A DNA stretch of 22,815 nt from Colimorpha sp964483145 (GTDB taxonomy: Bacteria; Bacteroidota; Bacteroidia; Bacteroidales; P3): positions 1 through 22,815 of the forward strand of contig CAZAAK010000036.1 in the NCBI GenBank assembly GCA_964483145.1, written 5' to 3'. The position numbers and the translations under genes are program-made. Shown piece after piece: positions 1 through 8,241 of the stretch. The notes beneath the pieces were generated by a model. The model was not told the DNA's origin. It ran no database searches and saw only the letters and a program-made list of their open reading frames with translations. Every line of letters starts with the position of its first letter. Within the stretch, counting starts at the first letter, position 1.

Positions 1-188
1 CTTCGGGCTGGGTATTTATGCTCTTTTGAGTTTTACCGGACAGCAATAGTTCAAATAATTTCACTTTTAACTTTTGTTCTGGGGGGGGTAATAATTTACG
101 CTATAGTATATTATATGGTAGAGTAATGTTGTTATAAAAGCCTAGCCCAAGATGCGTTGTCGGTCTCGCTCGCGCGTCAAGGATATAC

Positions 189-233
189 AAAAAAACAGGA
201 GGTAAACTCCCATTTTGGGGCGTTTGCCTCCTG
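189..233 (-). terminator. Intrinsic terminator of the mur/peptidase operon
   Basis: On the minus strand a 12-bp stem (positions 233-222 with 207-196, one G-T wobble) continues after one mismatch into three further G-C pairs, and is followed directly by seven T (195-189). It lies about 40 bases after the stop of the C69 peptidase gene, as expected for the end of the five-gene minus-strand block. The 188 bases to its left hold no supportable gene; their only notable feature is a run of eight G at 81-88. Confidence 0.88.
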
Positions 234-274
234 CCAATTATTGCCGTCAATGGCTGGGAGAATTACGCGGTGTT

Positions 275-1879
275 CTAGAAACCCATGCCAAAAGTATGCC
301 AGTATTTGGCTTCGAGTTGCGACCAAGCGTAGGTGGTGTTCTCGTATTGCTGGCGGGTGAAGTTGTTGAGAGTGGCATGAACCTCATCGGTGCGGTTGAG
401 CCGGTGGTAGCGCGAAACCTCGCGTTGAAGGGCATCGAGACTGCTGAAGGCTGCATTCTCAAGACTTTGGAGTTCTTTGTTCATGCCGCCTTTGGTGCGC
501 TGCCAAGCAACAGTGGCTAGCTTGTTGGTGCGGCGGTATTTCCAGAGGATGGCATCGGGATTGTACTCCTTTTGTCCGCAGATGCTGTAGGGTTGGGGTA
601 ACTCGGAAGTGCCGCAGAAAATGGGCACGCGGGGACTTTGGGCGGGGTTGTCAACGGACATCCACACCACGCCACCCACACAGTCGGGCAACCATTGGCG
701 GCATTGAGCTACAAAGGAATAAGAGCACCAAGCTACGCTGACAGTGCGGCGAAAATCGATGGTGCCGGGAGCAATGGTGTTGAGGGTGCGCTGCATGGAG
801 GAACTGAGCCACGGATTGGCAATAGGGCTGACTATGGTGTCGTTGTAGGTGTTGCCCTTGCTGTCCTTGCGGGGTACAGCCATTCTGACGTTCTTGCACA
901 TGTCCATATCGGTGCCCTCATAGGTGGAGCGGAAGAGTTCTATAACTTCGCGAACATCAACGTTTTTGTCGGGACGCACGGAGAAAGGTAGCTCGGTGGT
1001 GTCCATTGTAAGGTTGAGTGAAGGGGCAAGCTGGTTGAAAATAAAATACTCGCGTTCACGGAAGTTTTTTCCGTTGGCGTAGCTACTGTTGAAAGCTTTC
1101 CAAAAGACGAACTCGCCCTGGCCGTCCCACAGACCGTTGCGACGGGCTACAGCCTCAATGTTGTCGGAACACATGAAATACTCAGTGTTGCCGCGTTGCA
1201 GGCGGCCGATGCGGGCAATGTTGCAGGAAACGCCCACTTGGTCATCGGGGATGCGCTGGGCAGCCCAGATGCCACCAATGATGTTTTTGCCCTCGCCAAG
1301 TATTTCCATTTGCCAGACTTCCTTGGTGTCGGCAATGGTAATGCATTCACCTCCATCGCCATAACCGTATACCTTAATTAAGTCGCCAATAAGGCGGATG
1401 GCATCGCGAGCAGTGGTGCAACGTTGGAGGGCAATACGCTCAAGCTCCTCAATAAGGAACATGCCAGCAGGGTTCATAAGGGTGTCCGGACCGCTAAAAG
1501 TACTCTCTCCGATGGCAAGTTGGTGCTCATTGAGGCAAGGGTAGGCGGTGTTGAGGTAAGCATAGGTGTGTGCCACTTCGGGAATGGCACCAGCCAAACG
1601 GACGCCTGTGGTATCGCCTCGGAAGGTGGTGTGGAGCGTGCCCTTGTAGACTGGGTGAACGTCACCGGTGGCGTGGTCCATAGCGGGCTCCATATACATC
1701 CAAGTGCGGTAGCGGCCATCGCAAGTATGTGAGGTGATGACACTGCCGTCCTTGGAGGCGGATTTACCCACCATGATACTGGTACAGCTTTGACCTTCGA
1801 ACTCGGGTTGGCTGGGTTCTTGTCCCACAGCAGTCAGGACAAAGGTCAGCAGGGCGAACGTTAGTAGAACTTTCTTCAT
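275..1879 (-). CDS. Secreted C69-family dipeptidase
   Basis: This 534-residue protein matches peptidase family C69 (PepD-like N-terminal nucleophile dipeptidases). Residues 1-19 form a signal peptide ending AVG before QE. The predicted nucleophile is Cys32 in the motif CTSIMVGKSASKDGS, the typical C69 opening, which would be exposed by propeptide removal. Length is normal for Bacteroidales members. Family members cleave dipeptides, and export suggests the periplasm. The ATG at 1879 is followed at once by the signal peptide. It is the last gene of the minus-strand block, 104 bases after the M20 gene. I see no TAnnTTTG promoter in that gap, so co-transcription is likely but not certain. The context suggests turnover of envelope-derived peptides, which is inference. 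Confidence 0.88.
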   Translation of the reverse strand: MKKVLLTFALLTFVLTAVGQEPSQPEFEGQSCTSIMVGKSASKDGSVITSHTCDGRYRTWMYMEPAMDHATGDVHPVYKGTLHTTFRGDTTGVRLAGAIPEVAHTYAYLNTAYPCLNEHQLAIGESTFSGPDTLMNPAGMFLIEELERIALQRCTTARDAIRLIGDLIKVYGYGDGGECITIADTKEVWQMEILGEGKNIIGGIWAAQRIPDDQVGVSCNIARIGRLQRGNTEYFMCSDNIEAVARRNGLWDGQGEFVFWKAFNSSYANGKNFREREYFIFNQLAPSLNLTMDTTELPFSVRPDKNVDVREVIELFRSTYEGTDMDMCKNVRMAVPRKDSKGNTYNDTIVSPIANPWLSSSMQRTLNTIAPGTIDFRRTVSVAWCSYSFVAQCRQWLPDCVGGVVWMSVDNPAQSPRVPIFCGTSELPQPYSICGQKEYNPDAILWKYRRTNKLATVAWQRTKGGMNKELQSLENAAFSSLDALQREVSRYHRLNRTDEVHATLNNFTRQQYENTTYAWSQLEAKYWHTFGMGF

Positions 1880-1983
1880 GATGAATTGTTTTTTTATTTT
1901 TATCTATCCATTATTGGTTGTGTTCGTTTTCTTGTATTCTTTTGGCAATGGAGTGCCAGAGAGTGTCATTGTGTGTGTCCGCA

Positions 1984-3063
1984 TTAGGGAATGGGGGCAA
2001 GGAGGATGCGGAAGAAGACTTGGGCCGCGGGGAGAATGAGGTCATCGGGGAAATCGTAGTCGGGGTGGTGGAGTTCGGCGTGATGTTCCCCAGCACCGAT
2101 GCCAAACATGGCCCCAGGGAAGTGGACGAGGTAGTTGGAAAAATCCTCGGACCAGCGCATGGGAGTGAGGATGTGCTGGACGCGGCATCCGCAGTATTCC
2201 TCGATATGCTCAACGTGGGTGGAATTGTTTTCGGTGGCGCGGAAGGGGTCGCGAAGTTGGTGGAAGAGCACAAGGTGGTGACGTGAGGCAATCTCTCCGA
2301 CAATAGCGTTGGCTTTGCTCAAAAGGTGCTCCATTGCCTGATTGGTGTAAGCTCGGAGGGTAAGCATTACCTCGGCATCTCCTGCTGAGGTGCCAAAGGA
2401 CTCCTCGCCCAAACGTACGCAGATGAGTGTAGCCTGGCTGAAATCCTCACCCAAGGCATTTGGGCGGCTGTTGAGTCGGGCGCATTGTTGGATGATTTCA
2501 GCTACGGCAAGACCAGGATTGATGCCCTTTTCGGGAGTGGATGCATGGGTGGCACGGCCAGAAAGGTGATATACAACCCCAGTAGAGGCTGCCGCAAAGG
2601 TATGGTAGTTGAGCACCACAGTGCCTAATGGAAACCCAGGTAGGTTGTGAAGCCCATAGATGGCTCGGATGTTGTACTTCTGAAGGATGCCTTCATCAAG
2701 GATTTTCTGCGAACCGGTGCCGGTTTCCTCTTCGGGTTGGAAGATGAGCATAATATTGCGGTCGGCAGGAATGCTACTGCTAGATATGGTACGCGCAAGC
2801 TGAAGGAGTATGGCAGCGTGACCGTCGTGTCCGCAGCGGTGACCGATAGAGAGGGCATCGATGTCTCCACGGATGGCAATGGTAGGACGGGACGGCTTGT
2901 CGCCCCAAATGGCAACAACGCCAAATCCGCCAACATTGGTAAAGATTTTGTTGGGATGACATTCCTGCAGTTGGGCGGAGATAAGGTTATGTGCGTACCA
3001 CTCCTCACCGGAGGTGCCGGGGTGGATGTGGAGGTCGTGTCGTATGTTGGTGATGGATTCCAT
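1984..3063 (-). CDS. M20-family amidohydrolase/metallopeptidase
   Basis: The 359-residue product carries the signature of the M20D amidohydrolases (N-acyl amino acid or peptide hydrolases with two metal ions). It shows DLHIHPGTSGEE near residue 10, RGDIDAL at 65-71, RCGHDGH with Cys77 and His79 as metal ligands, EEE at 111-113 (general base/metal), YGLHN with His139, and a C-terminal SEDF plus LHHPD. No signal peptide is seen, so it is probably cytoplasmic. The ATG at 3063 was chosen because it opens the family's N-terminus and sits 4 bases after the murD2 stop; the reading frame stays open much further upstream, but that part overlaps murD2 in another frame and is not coding-like. Oddity: the loop between RGDIDAL and CGHDGH is about a dozen residues shorter than usual. 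The substrate is unknown. Confidence 0.87.
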   Translation of the reverse strand: MESITNIRHDLHIHPGTSGEEWYAHNLISAQLQECHPNKIFTNVGGFGVVAIWGDKPSRPTIAIRGDIDALSIGHRCGHDGHAAILLQLARTISSSSIPADRNIMLIFQPEEETGTGSQKILDEGILQKYNIRAIYGLHNLPGFPLGTVVLNYHTFAAASTGVVYHLSGRATHASTPEKGINPGLAVAEIIQQCARLNSRPNALGEDFSQATLICVRLGEESFGTSAGDAEVMLTLRAYTNQAMEHLLSKANAIVGEIASRHHLVLFHQLRDPFRATENNSTHVEHIEEYCGCRVQHILTPMRWSEDFSNYLVHFPGAMFGIGAGEHHAELHHPDYDFPDDLILPAAQVFFRILLAPIP

Positions 3064-3067
3064 TATT

Positions 3068-4396
3068 TTAGGCTTTGGTGGATTGGGCTTGTTGCATGAC
3101 AAGAGATTTGAATGTATTTCCGCGGTGCTCGAAATTGCGGAAGGCATCATAGCTTGCTGCAGCAGGGGAGAGGAGGCAGATATGACCAGGACGGGTGTGC
3201 CGATAGCACCAACGGACAATGGAATCGTAATCGCTTTCGACAAGAATATGGCGTCCAAGAGTGGGGTTTTCTGTTCGACATGTCCACTCTCGAAGCATGC
3301 GGGCTCCGGCACTGCCAACGAAGACAAGGTTGGAAACTTTGCACCCCGCGCGGGAACTGTCGGCAAGGTAGTCGGCCAAACCGGAGTAGTCGATGCCTCG
3401 GTCGAAACCGCCAAGAATGAGCGTGTCGACCTGTTGGAGTGCTTCAACGGCAGCAATGGTAGCTTCGGCAATGGTGGAGATGGAATCGTTGTAGAAAGTG
3501 ATGCCTTGCCAGGTACCAACAAGTTCAAGCCGATGTGGTAAACTGTGGAAAGTATTAAGGGCGGCGGAAAACTGCTCTGCGGACACCTCTAAAAGCGCGA
3601 CAACTTGTTGCGCCACAGCTATATTACTGAGGTTATGGCGACCCTTGAGCGGAGAGGATAACTGCTCTGGATTGGTAACGTAGGAGTAAGGGTGGAGGTG
3701 GGAACGGACTTGAGAGCGGACTTCGGCAACGCGCTCCACAAGGTCGGGGCTGTCGGTGCAGTAGAAGCAGTGGTCGTCGGGTTGTTGGCAAAGCATCATG
3801 CGCATCTTGGCCATTTGGTAGTCATGGTAGTTGTGGTAGTGATCAAGGTGTTCCTGATAGAGATTGAGGATAACTCCTATATGGGGGGCTTGGTGGATAT
3901 TCTCTAGTTGGTGGCACGAAAGTTCGGCAACGATGGGCGTATTTTCGTCAATTTGGTCGAGAATATCGAAAAGGGGGATACCTATGTTGCCGGCCAGCAA
4001 AACTCGGCGCAAGGGACCGAACGTTTGGTCTAGGACGTGGTGGATAAGTGCTGTGGTAGTGCTCTTGCCTTTGGTGCCGGTGACGGCAATAGTGAGGTCG
4101 TGATAGGTCTGTAGAAAGATGTCGGTTTGGGATGTAACTGTGCCAAGGTCGCATTTTCCCTCAAGCTTCATGGTAGGGATGCCGGGGGATTTGATAACAA
4201 GATTATAAGGCTGGTGGCGTTCTGCAGCCTTGCTTAGACAGGCGAAAATTTCATCGTCAGTGCAAGCTATGTCAATGTGGGCATCAGGAGTAAGCCGCTG
4301 AAGCACCGTGTGAGTGCTTTTCCCCTCGCGACCATAGCCAGCGACAAGAATCCTGCGACCAGCGAAAATTTCAGTGAGTTGTTGTTGCCTAAACAT
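3068..4396 (-). CDS. murD2: MurD2-type UDP-MurNAc-L-Ala--L-glutamate ligase
   Basis: This 442-residue cytoplasmic Mur ligase has the ATP-binding TGTKGKSTTT at 106-115, GNIGIP at 136-141, the ELSCHQLE motif, the carbamylated-lysine region with Lys197 in QMAK, LPHRLE near 286, and LLSPAAASYDAF at 408-419. Overall it is MurD-like. Classical MurD carries NDSKATN in the amino-acid site, but here the motif is NDSISTIAEAT at 303-313. With a MurL-like gene just upstream (25 bases), this points to the MurD2 branch, which adds L-Glu to UDP-MurNAc-L-Ala. The ATG at 4396 is preferred; an in-frame TTG lies one codon earlier. It ends 4 bases before the M20 start. An ordinary D-Glu-adding MurD is the alternative. 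Mur ligase assignment is near certain; the MurD2 subtype is inferred from the motif and neighbour. Confidence 0.85.
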   Translation of the reverse strand: MFRQQQLTEIFAGRRILVAGYGREGKSTHTVLQRLTPDAHIDIACTDDEIFACLSKAAERHQPYNLVIKSPGIPTMKLEGKCDLGTVTSQTDIFLQTYHDLTIAVTGTKGKSTTTALIHHVLDQTFGPLRRVLLAGNIGIPLFDILDQIDENTPIVAELSCHQLENIHQAPHIGVILNLYQEHLDHYHNYHDYQMAKMRMMLCQQPDDHCFYCTDSPDLVERVAEVRSQVRSHLHPYSYVTNPEQLSSPLKGRHNLSNIAVAQQVVALLEVSAEQFSAALNTFHSLPHRLELVGTWQGITFYNDSISTIAEATIAAVEALQQVDTLILGGFDRGIDYSGLADYLADSSRAGCKVSNLVFVGSAGARMLREWTCRTENPTLGRHILVESDYDSIVRWCYRHTRPGHICLLSPAAASYDAFRNFEHRGNTFKSLVMQQAQSTKA

Positions 4397-4421
4397 CAAT
4401 TTTTATGTATGGTATTGTTAT

Positions 4422-5816
4422 TTAGTGTATTATCGTCTGTGAGGTGGCGGCTTCGGCAATGACTCGGGAGAGGATATCATGGAGATGTTCGCTGAGGTTG
4501 TGACTGGGCAATAGTGTGGAAAGGGGAGTACTTGGGGACGCTGGGTGGTAGCCGTTGAGAAGGCAAGGTCGCTGATTCGGGTACCAACGGGCGATTGCCA
4601 TGCTGAGGGCACTGTGTACTTCGCTGATTGTGCCCACACACTCAAAAGGCTTGGTTTGGGCACACCCCGTGAGTTGGTCGAAACTTAGTTTCATGTCGGG
4701 GTCGTCAAGCATACATTTACCAAAGATTGCATTGAGGCGTTGCGGTGGAATAAAGGGGGCGAGAATGATGTATGCAAAGAGGCACTTTGGGCAGTGTCCG
4801 CACCAAATGTCCTCTTTACTGCCAACATTGCAACTACGGAATATATCAAAATACTTCTCATAACGGCTGAACAGCATGGCAATTTGGAGTTCGGAAAGTG
4901 GACGCAGAAAACTGAAGTAGTTGAAAATAGGTGATATGTATCTTGCTGTGTAGTGTCGGAAATCGTTTTCGAACTCTAAACTCTTGGAGTACTGGTGGTT
5001 GATGTAGGTGCCAACTATAGTGCTCTCGTTTGCACTACTCTCGTTGGAGAGGGCGATGTCAGTGGCATTGCTCATCTGTGCGGCAAGGAGGGTGTAGAAG
5101 GCCAGCATGGCACTGAAAGGCGTGTGACCATTGAGGCAACCTTGGGCGTTGAGCTCGAGTAGGCGGGGATGAATGGTGCGGTGGATAACAAGGACTTCTT
5201 TAAGGGTGTACCCAGCAACTTGAATGCAACCGATGGTGGCACCGCGGGGATTCATAATCAGAGGAATGACACGGGTGTTGGCGTTTTTGATAAGTTCAAG
5301 GGTGACAACGGAGTCTTTCCCTCCACCAATAGGTATGAGGCAGGGAACAGACAAATCATGAGGTGAGCCAACAAATTTGCAGAGGGGAAAACTGCTCGGA
5401 CTTTGGTCTTTGCAGGATTCGATAGTGAGGAAGTTATCAAGGGTGGCAGTGATGCCATTGGTGTAGAAAAATTCACCCAATCCGTTGAAGTATAGCTTTT
5501 TCCAGAACTGGACCTGCTCGGGAGAGAGGCTACCGCAACGCACCTCCACCAAAGGAGGGCAAAAGCATTTCCAATAGCTGACAAGCTCAATCATGCCAAT
5601 ATGGAAAATAAGAGTGTCGAGCACCTCCCGTGGCTGGTCAAAATTAAGGAACTTCCGGGCAGGAATAAAGGCTGTGGGGGTGAAAACGATATCGTCGGAA
5701 ATGTGGAATGCAAAAACGATGTGCAGTCCGTCGGGCTGCACATCGTATTGATAGTTCTCGTAGACAAACTTTGGGTATGTCTGGCGGAAAGAATTGTATT
5801 TTGCCTGATTGGACAT
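4422..5816 (-). CDS. murL: MurL-type UDP-MurNAc-L-Ala-L-Glu epimerase
   Basis: The 464-residue protein matches MurL as I remember it: a PP-loop-like GGGKDS at 164-169, LSNESSANES at 256-265, a following NHQYSKSLEFE (273-283), and a C-terminal WCGHCPKC at 338-345 followed by LAPF. MurL, described in Xanthomonas, uses ATP (giving AMP and PPi) to turn the terminal L-Glu of UDP-MurNAc-L-Ala-L-Glu into D-Glu, replacing the need for glutamate racemase. A PP-loop fits that cofactor use. No signal peptide or membrane segment is visible. The gene begins 5 bases after the upstream lipoprotein gene and ends 25 bases before murD2. Without a search I cannot exclude another PP-loop enzyme, but adjacency to an atypical MurD makes MurL the best call. 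Confidence 0.83.
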   Translation of the reverse strand: MSNQAKYNSFRQTYPKFVYENYQYDVQPDGLHIVFAFHISDDIVFTPTAFIPARKFLNFDQPREVLDTLIFHIGMIELVSYWKCFCPPLVEVRCGSLSPEQVQFWKKLYFNGLGEFFYTNGITATLDNFLTIESCKDQSPSSFPLCKFVGSPHDLSVPCLIPIGGGKDSVVTLELIKNANTRVIPLIMNPRGATIGCIQVAGYTLKEVLVIHRTIHPRLLELNAQGCLNGHTPFSAMLAFYTLLAAQMSNATDIALSNESSANESTIVGTYINHQYSKSLEFENDFRHYTARYISPIFNYFSFLRPLSELQIAMLFSRYEKYFDIFRSCNVGSKEDIWCGHCPKCLFAYIILAPFIPPQRLNAIFGKCMLDDPDMKLSFDQLTGCAQTKPFECVGTISEVHSALSMAIARWYPNQRPCLLNGYHPASPSTPLSTLLPSHNLSEHLHDILSRVIAEAATSQTIIH

Positions 5817-5821
5817 CTGAT

Positions 5822-7216
5822 TTACTTCAACTTGAATTCGGTGAAGCCAATCAAGCTACTGTTGGCATATAGGCTGACGCGATAGATGCCAGACTCAAGC
5901 TCGGTGTCATCGTCCTTACTCCAACTCATTTCAAAGGTGCGTTCGTCACCAGTGAACTCGTAGGACTGCACAGTAGTATAGGTGGTGCGGGTGCCGTTGG
6001 CATCGAATTTTTGCTCCATAGTGCCATTGTGGAGTACATTGTTGGAGGGAGAGGTGATAACAGCATAGATGGTTACGGTGCCAGGCTCAATCACGTTATT
6101 GGCCAAAAGGGTTCCCTCAACACGGAGAACACTAGTGGCTGTGGCACGACTAGTGGGGCGGCCTGTGCCATTGGAGAGGCGCTTGAGGGGAGTGACAGTG
6201 ATTGGGTCGGCAGAGAGAATGGAGGCGCGGGTGACCTTGGCGGCCATTTTGGCATTTTCAACAGCGGTGTTCTCAGCGTTTTTCTTATAGGCCACAACTT
6301 CACTGCGGAGACTGTCGTTCTCGTTGCGGAGAGCAATATTCTCGGCACGCAGGTGTTGGAGCTCTTCATAATATTCATCGCAAAGAGCTTGGAGTTCGGC
6401 AAGTTTCTTGTTGATGTTACCTTTGGTCTTGGCAGCATTGGTCTTGGCCTGTGCCGTGGATTTGGCGGCTTCGGATTTGGCTTGCTCTGCGGCAGCATTG
6501 GCATCGGCTACCAAGGCAGTCTGCTTGGCAACTTCTTCTTGAAGGCGGGAAATTTCGGCCTGTTGGCTGTTGACTTGGCTCTTGAGAAGGGCTATTTGGG
6601 CGGCATAGTCGGCGCTAGAAGGGGTGCTTTGTGCCTCGGCGTTGCGCTGACCAAGCAAATAGGCTACATGAGCGGTGAGTGAGTCGTTGGTGTTGGTGAG
6701 CTGGACCTTGTCGTTGGAGAGTGCAACGATGCGTACATCTTGCTCCCGGACCAGACGCTGGAGACGGGCAATGGTCTCACGGTCGGCATAGCCGTCCACA
6801 GACTTGAGGTCGTTGAGCTCGGCATTCACTTGGTTCAAACGGCTTTGGAGATGCTCAATTTCGGCTTTTTTGGCTTCAAGTTGTGCGCGGAGTTTCTTTA
6901 CCTGAGCCTTGTTGGTTTTGGTGACAGTGCGGGTTGTGGTGGCAGAAGTGCCTTTACCGTCGAGCTGGTTAATCAGATTTTGAATTTCTGCGGCTTGGGC
7001 TTCAATGGCACTGTCGCGTTCGGAGAGTTGCTTGGCATAATTGTCGCAATTGTTCTGCATGTCATGGTATTCCTGCATGATGGAATCCAAAGTGACTTGC
7101 ATTTCGTGGACAGACGAGCCCGTTTGCTCGTTTTGGTTGCACGAAACGAAGCATCCGGTAGTCAAAAAGGTAAGCACAACTACCTTGAAAAAAAATCTCT
7201 TTCGCATTGTTTTCAT
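5822..7216 (-). CDS. Coiled-coil lipoprotein, first gene of the mur operon
   Basis: I do not recognise a named family. From the ATG at 7216 the product has 464 residues. A basic n-region (MKTMRKR) and a hydrophobic stretch end in FVSC-NQN, a Bacteroidota-style lipoprotein signal with the modified Cys near residue 26. A long heptad-rich segment (about residues 30-310, rich in Ala, Gln, Glu and Lys) predicts an extended coiled coil. The last 110 or so residues look like a beta-sandwich domain ending in FTEFKLK. An ATG three codons later (7207) is equally possible; the longer frame up to 7273 starts upstream of the predicted transcription start and is rejected. The gene lies 5 bases before murL, so its product probably works at the envelope, perhaps as a periplasmic spacer or scaffold (inference). 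Confidence 0.8.
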   Translation of the reverse strand: MKTMRKRFFFKVVVLTFLTTGCFVSCNQNEQTGSSVHEMQVTLDSIMQEYHDMQNNCDNYAKQLSERDSAIEAQAAEIQNLINQLDGKGTSATTTRTVTKTNKAQVKKLRAQLEAKKAEIEHLQSRLNQVNAELNDLKSVDGYADRETIARLQRLVREQDVRIVALSNDKVQLTNTNDSLTAHVAYLLGQRNAEAQSTPSSADYAAQIALLKSQVNSQQAEISRLQEEVAKQTALVADANAAAEQAKSEAAKSTAQAKTNAAKTKGNINKKLAELQALCDEYYEELQHLRAENIALRNENDSLRSEVVAYKKNAENTAVENAKMAAKVTRASILSADPITVTPLKRLSNGTGRPTSRATATSVLRVEGTLLANNVIEPGTVTIYAVITSPSNNVLHNGTMEQKFDANGTRTTYTTVQSYEFTGDERTFEMSWSKDDDTELESGIYRVSLYANSSLIGFTEFKLK

Positions 7217-7232
7217 TGCATTTATGTATTTG

Positions 7233-7266
7233 TTTTTGTTTATTCCAAAAAAAGTCCGTACTTTTG
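7233..7266 (+). promoter_or_regulatory. Bacteroidetes-type promoter for the outer-membrane barrel gene
   Basis: TTTTTG at 7233-7238 is followed after 20 bases by TACTTTTG at 7259-7266, fitting TTG/TAnnTTTG. A run of seven A (7247-7253) sits in the spacer. The predicted start near 7273 gives a leader of about 55 nt before the ATG at 7328. Confidence 0.65.
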
Positions 7267-7277
7267 TAATCAAAATG

Positions 7278-7298
7278 CAAAGATAAATTTTTTTTTTT
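7278..7298 (-). promoter_or_regulatory. Minus-strand promoter of the lipoprotein-murL-murD2 operon
   Basis: Read on the minus strand, TATCTTTG occupies 7285-7278, a match to TAnnTTTG, and is preceded by a run of eleven A (7298-7288). A clear -33 TTG is not seen. The predicted start near 7271 leaves about 55 nt before the ATG at 7216. It faces the plus-strand promoter at 7233-7266. Confidence 0.6.
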
Positions 7299-7327
7299 GA
7301 ATAGACAGTATTTGTCAGAAAAAATAT

Positions 7328-8125
7328 ATGAAACGTACATTAGCAGTCCTTTTTCTATCGCTATGTTTTTTGCTCCCCCGAGGGTTGGTTGGACAGGAAA
7401 ATAGACAAGGTTTTCTCGTGGGGTTGCAAGGTGGAATGGGTTATGGCACTTATCGCGATCTAGGTGCTTCTCCACTGACATACTGTGGTTTGGAGTTGAC
7501 TCCTGGACTGAAAGTGGGTTTCCTGCGCCCTGCATGGCGCTACGAAGTGCAGTTGAAAATTGTTGGTGGGGGGTACGGATACAAGTTGGGCTTGGATAAT
7601 ATGCAGGCCTTTAGTGGACAAGCGAATATAAACGTTATGGCAATGCATAGGACCTCTTGGCAGGGTCGTTGGCAGATGTGGTTGGGCGCTTCATTGGACG
7701 AGAGAGCGGATATACGCTACAACAGTGCGTTGGGTAATTCAAGTGTGGGAGCATCTAATTTTATCAATCTGAACTTTTTGGGTCGTACCGAACTATATCT
7801 GAAACATTGGATGATGCATGCCCAGCTAGCTTTGACGCCAGTGTCTTTGGTGCTACGGCCAGGGTTCGCTTACATGGACAACTATACCCATGAAATTGGC
7901 AACCCGACAGCCGACTTTATGAAACAGTATGGGTGGTATCTGGCAGGAGCTACATCCGTAGCCACTGACTTGGGCGCTACGTTGGTGCTGTCAAATGGCA
8001 ACCGAGTAGGACTTTCTTATAGATGGCATTACATCTCTTCGCGGGCCACTGCCAGTAGTGCGGCACCCTACTGTTTCGAGCAGTCTGGACATGCAGTGTT
8101 AGTTGAATTGGAGTTCAAACTATAA
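7328..8125 (+). CDS. Outer-membrane beta-barrel protein
   Basis: This 265-residue protein of no recognised named family has a clear signal peptide (MKRTLAVLFLSLCFLLPRG, cleaved near LVG-QEN). The mature part alternates short polar turns with strands rich in Gly, Tyr and aromatic residues, and ends in VLVELEFKL, as in small outer-membrane barrels of 8 to 10 strands. It is the first gene after the shared promoter region and is transcribed away from the lipoprotein/mur operon. The S41 lipoprotein gene follows after 116 bases with no clear terminator or consensus promoter between, so read-through is possible. The function is unknown; a structural or substrate-binding outer-membrane protein is the conservative reading. 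Confidence 0.8.
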   Translation: MKRTLAVLFLSLCFLLPRGLVGQENRQGFLVGLQGGMGYGTYRDLGASPLTYCGLELTPGLKVGFLRPAWRYEVQLKIVGGGYGYKLGLDNMQAFSGQANINVMAMHRTSWQGRWQMWLGASLDERADIRYNSALGNSSVGASNFINLNFLGRTELYLKHWMMHAQLALTPVSLVLRPGFAYMDNYTHEIGNPTADFMKQYGWYLAGATSVATDLGATLVLSNGNRVGLSYRWHYISSRATASSAAPYCFEQSGHAVLVELEFKL

Positions 8126-8241
8126 GAATCAATGCCATTGTTTGTTTGATTTTTGAATTTGAATGTTATGGGCAAACTGCTATTGAGAAAACGAAATGGC
8201 GAAAAATCCTGTAGGTTTATAAAAATGAGAATTTTTGCAAC

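Noticed and set aside
81..88. Phase-variable G8 tract
   Set aside because: It lies outside any supportable gene, beyond the operon terminator, with no promoter or start codon that its length would control.
1911..2303. Small reading frames opposite or beside the M20 gene
   Set aside because: They are out-of-frame shadows of the M20 gene with Pro/Ser/Thr-rich or Gly/Val-rich composition and no recognisable motif.
3064..3528. Long upstream extension of the M20 reading frame into murD2
   Set aside because: The added 155 residues are low-complexity, lack M20 similarity and overlap the well-supported murD2 gene; the ATG at 3063 opens the family's N-terminus.
4397..4399. TTG as start codon of murD2
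   Set aside because: The ATG directly after it gives a normal Mur ligase N-terminus, and no ribosome-binding site favours the TTG.
7217..7273. Upstream extension of the coiled-coil lipoprotein
   Set aside because: It would begin at or before the predicted transcription start and would bury the lipoprotein signal behind a non-signal segment.
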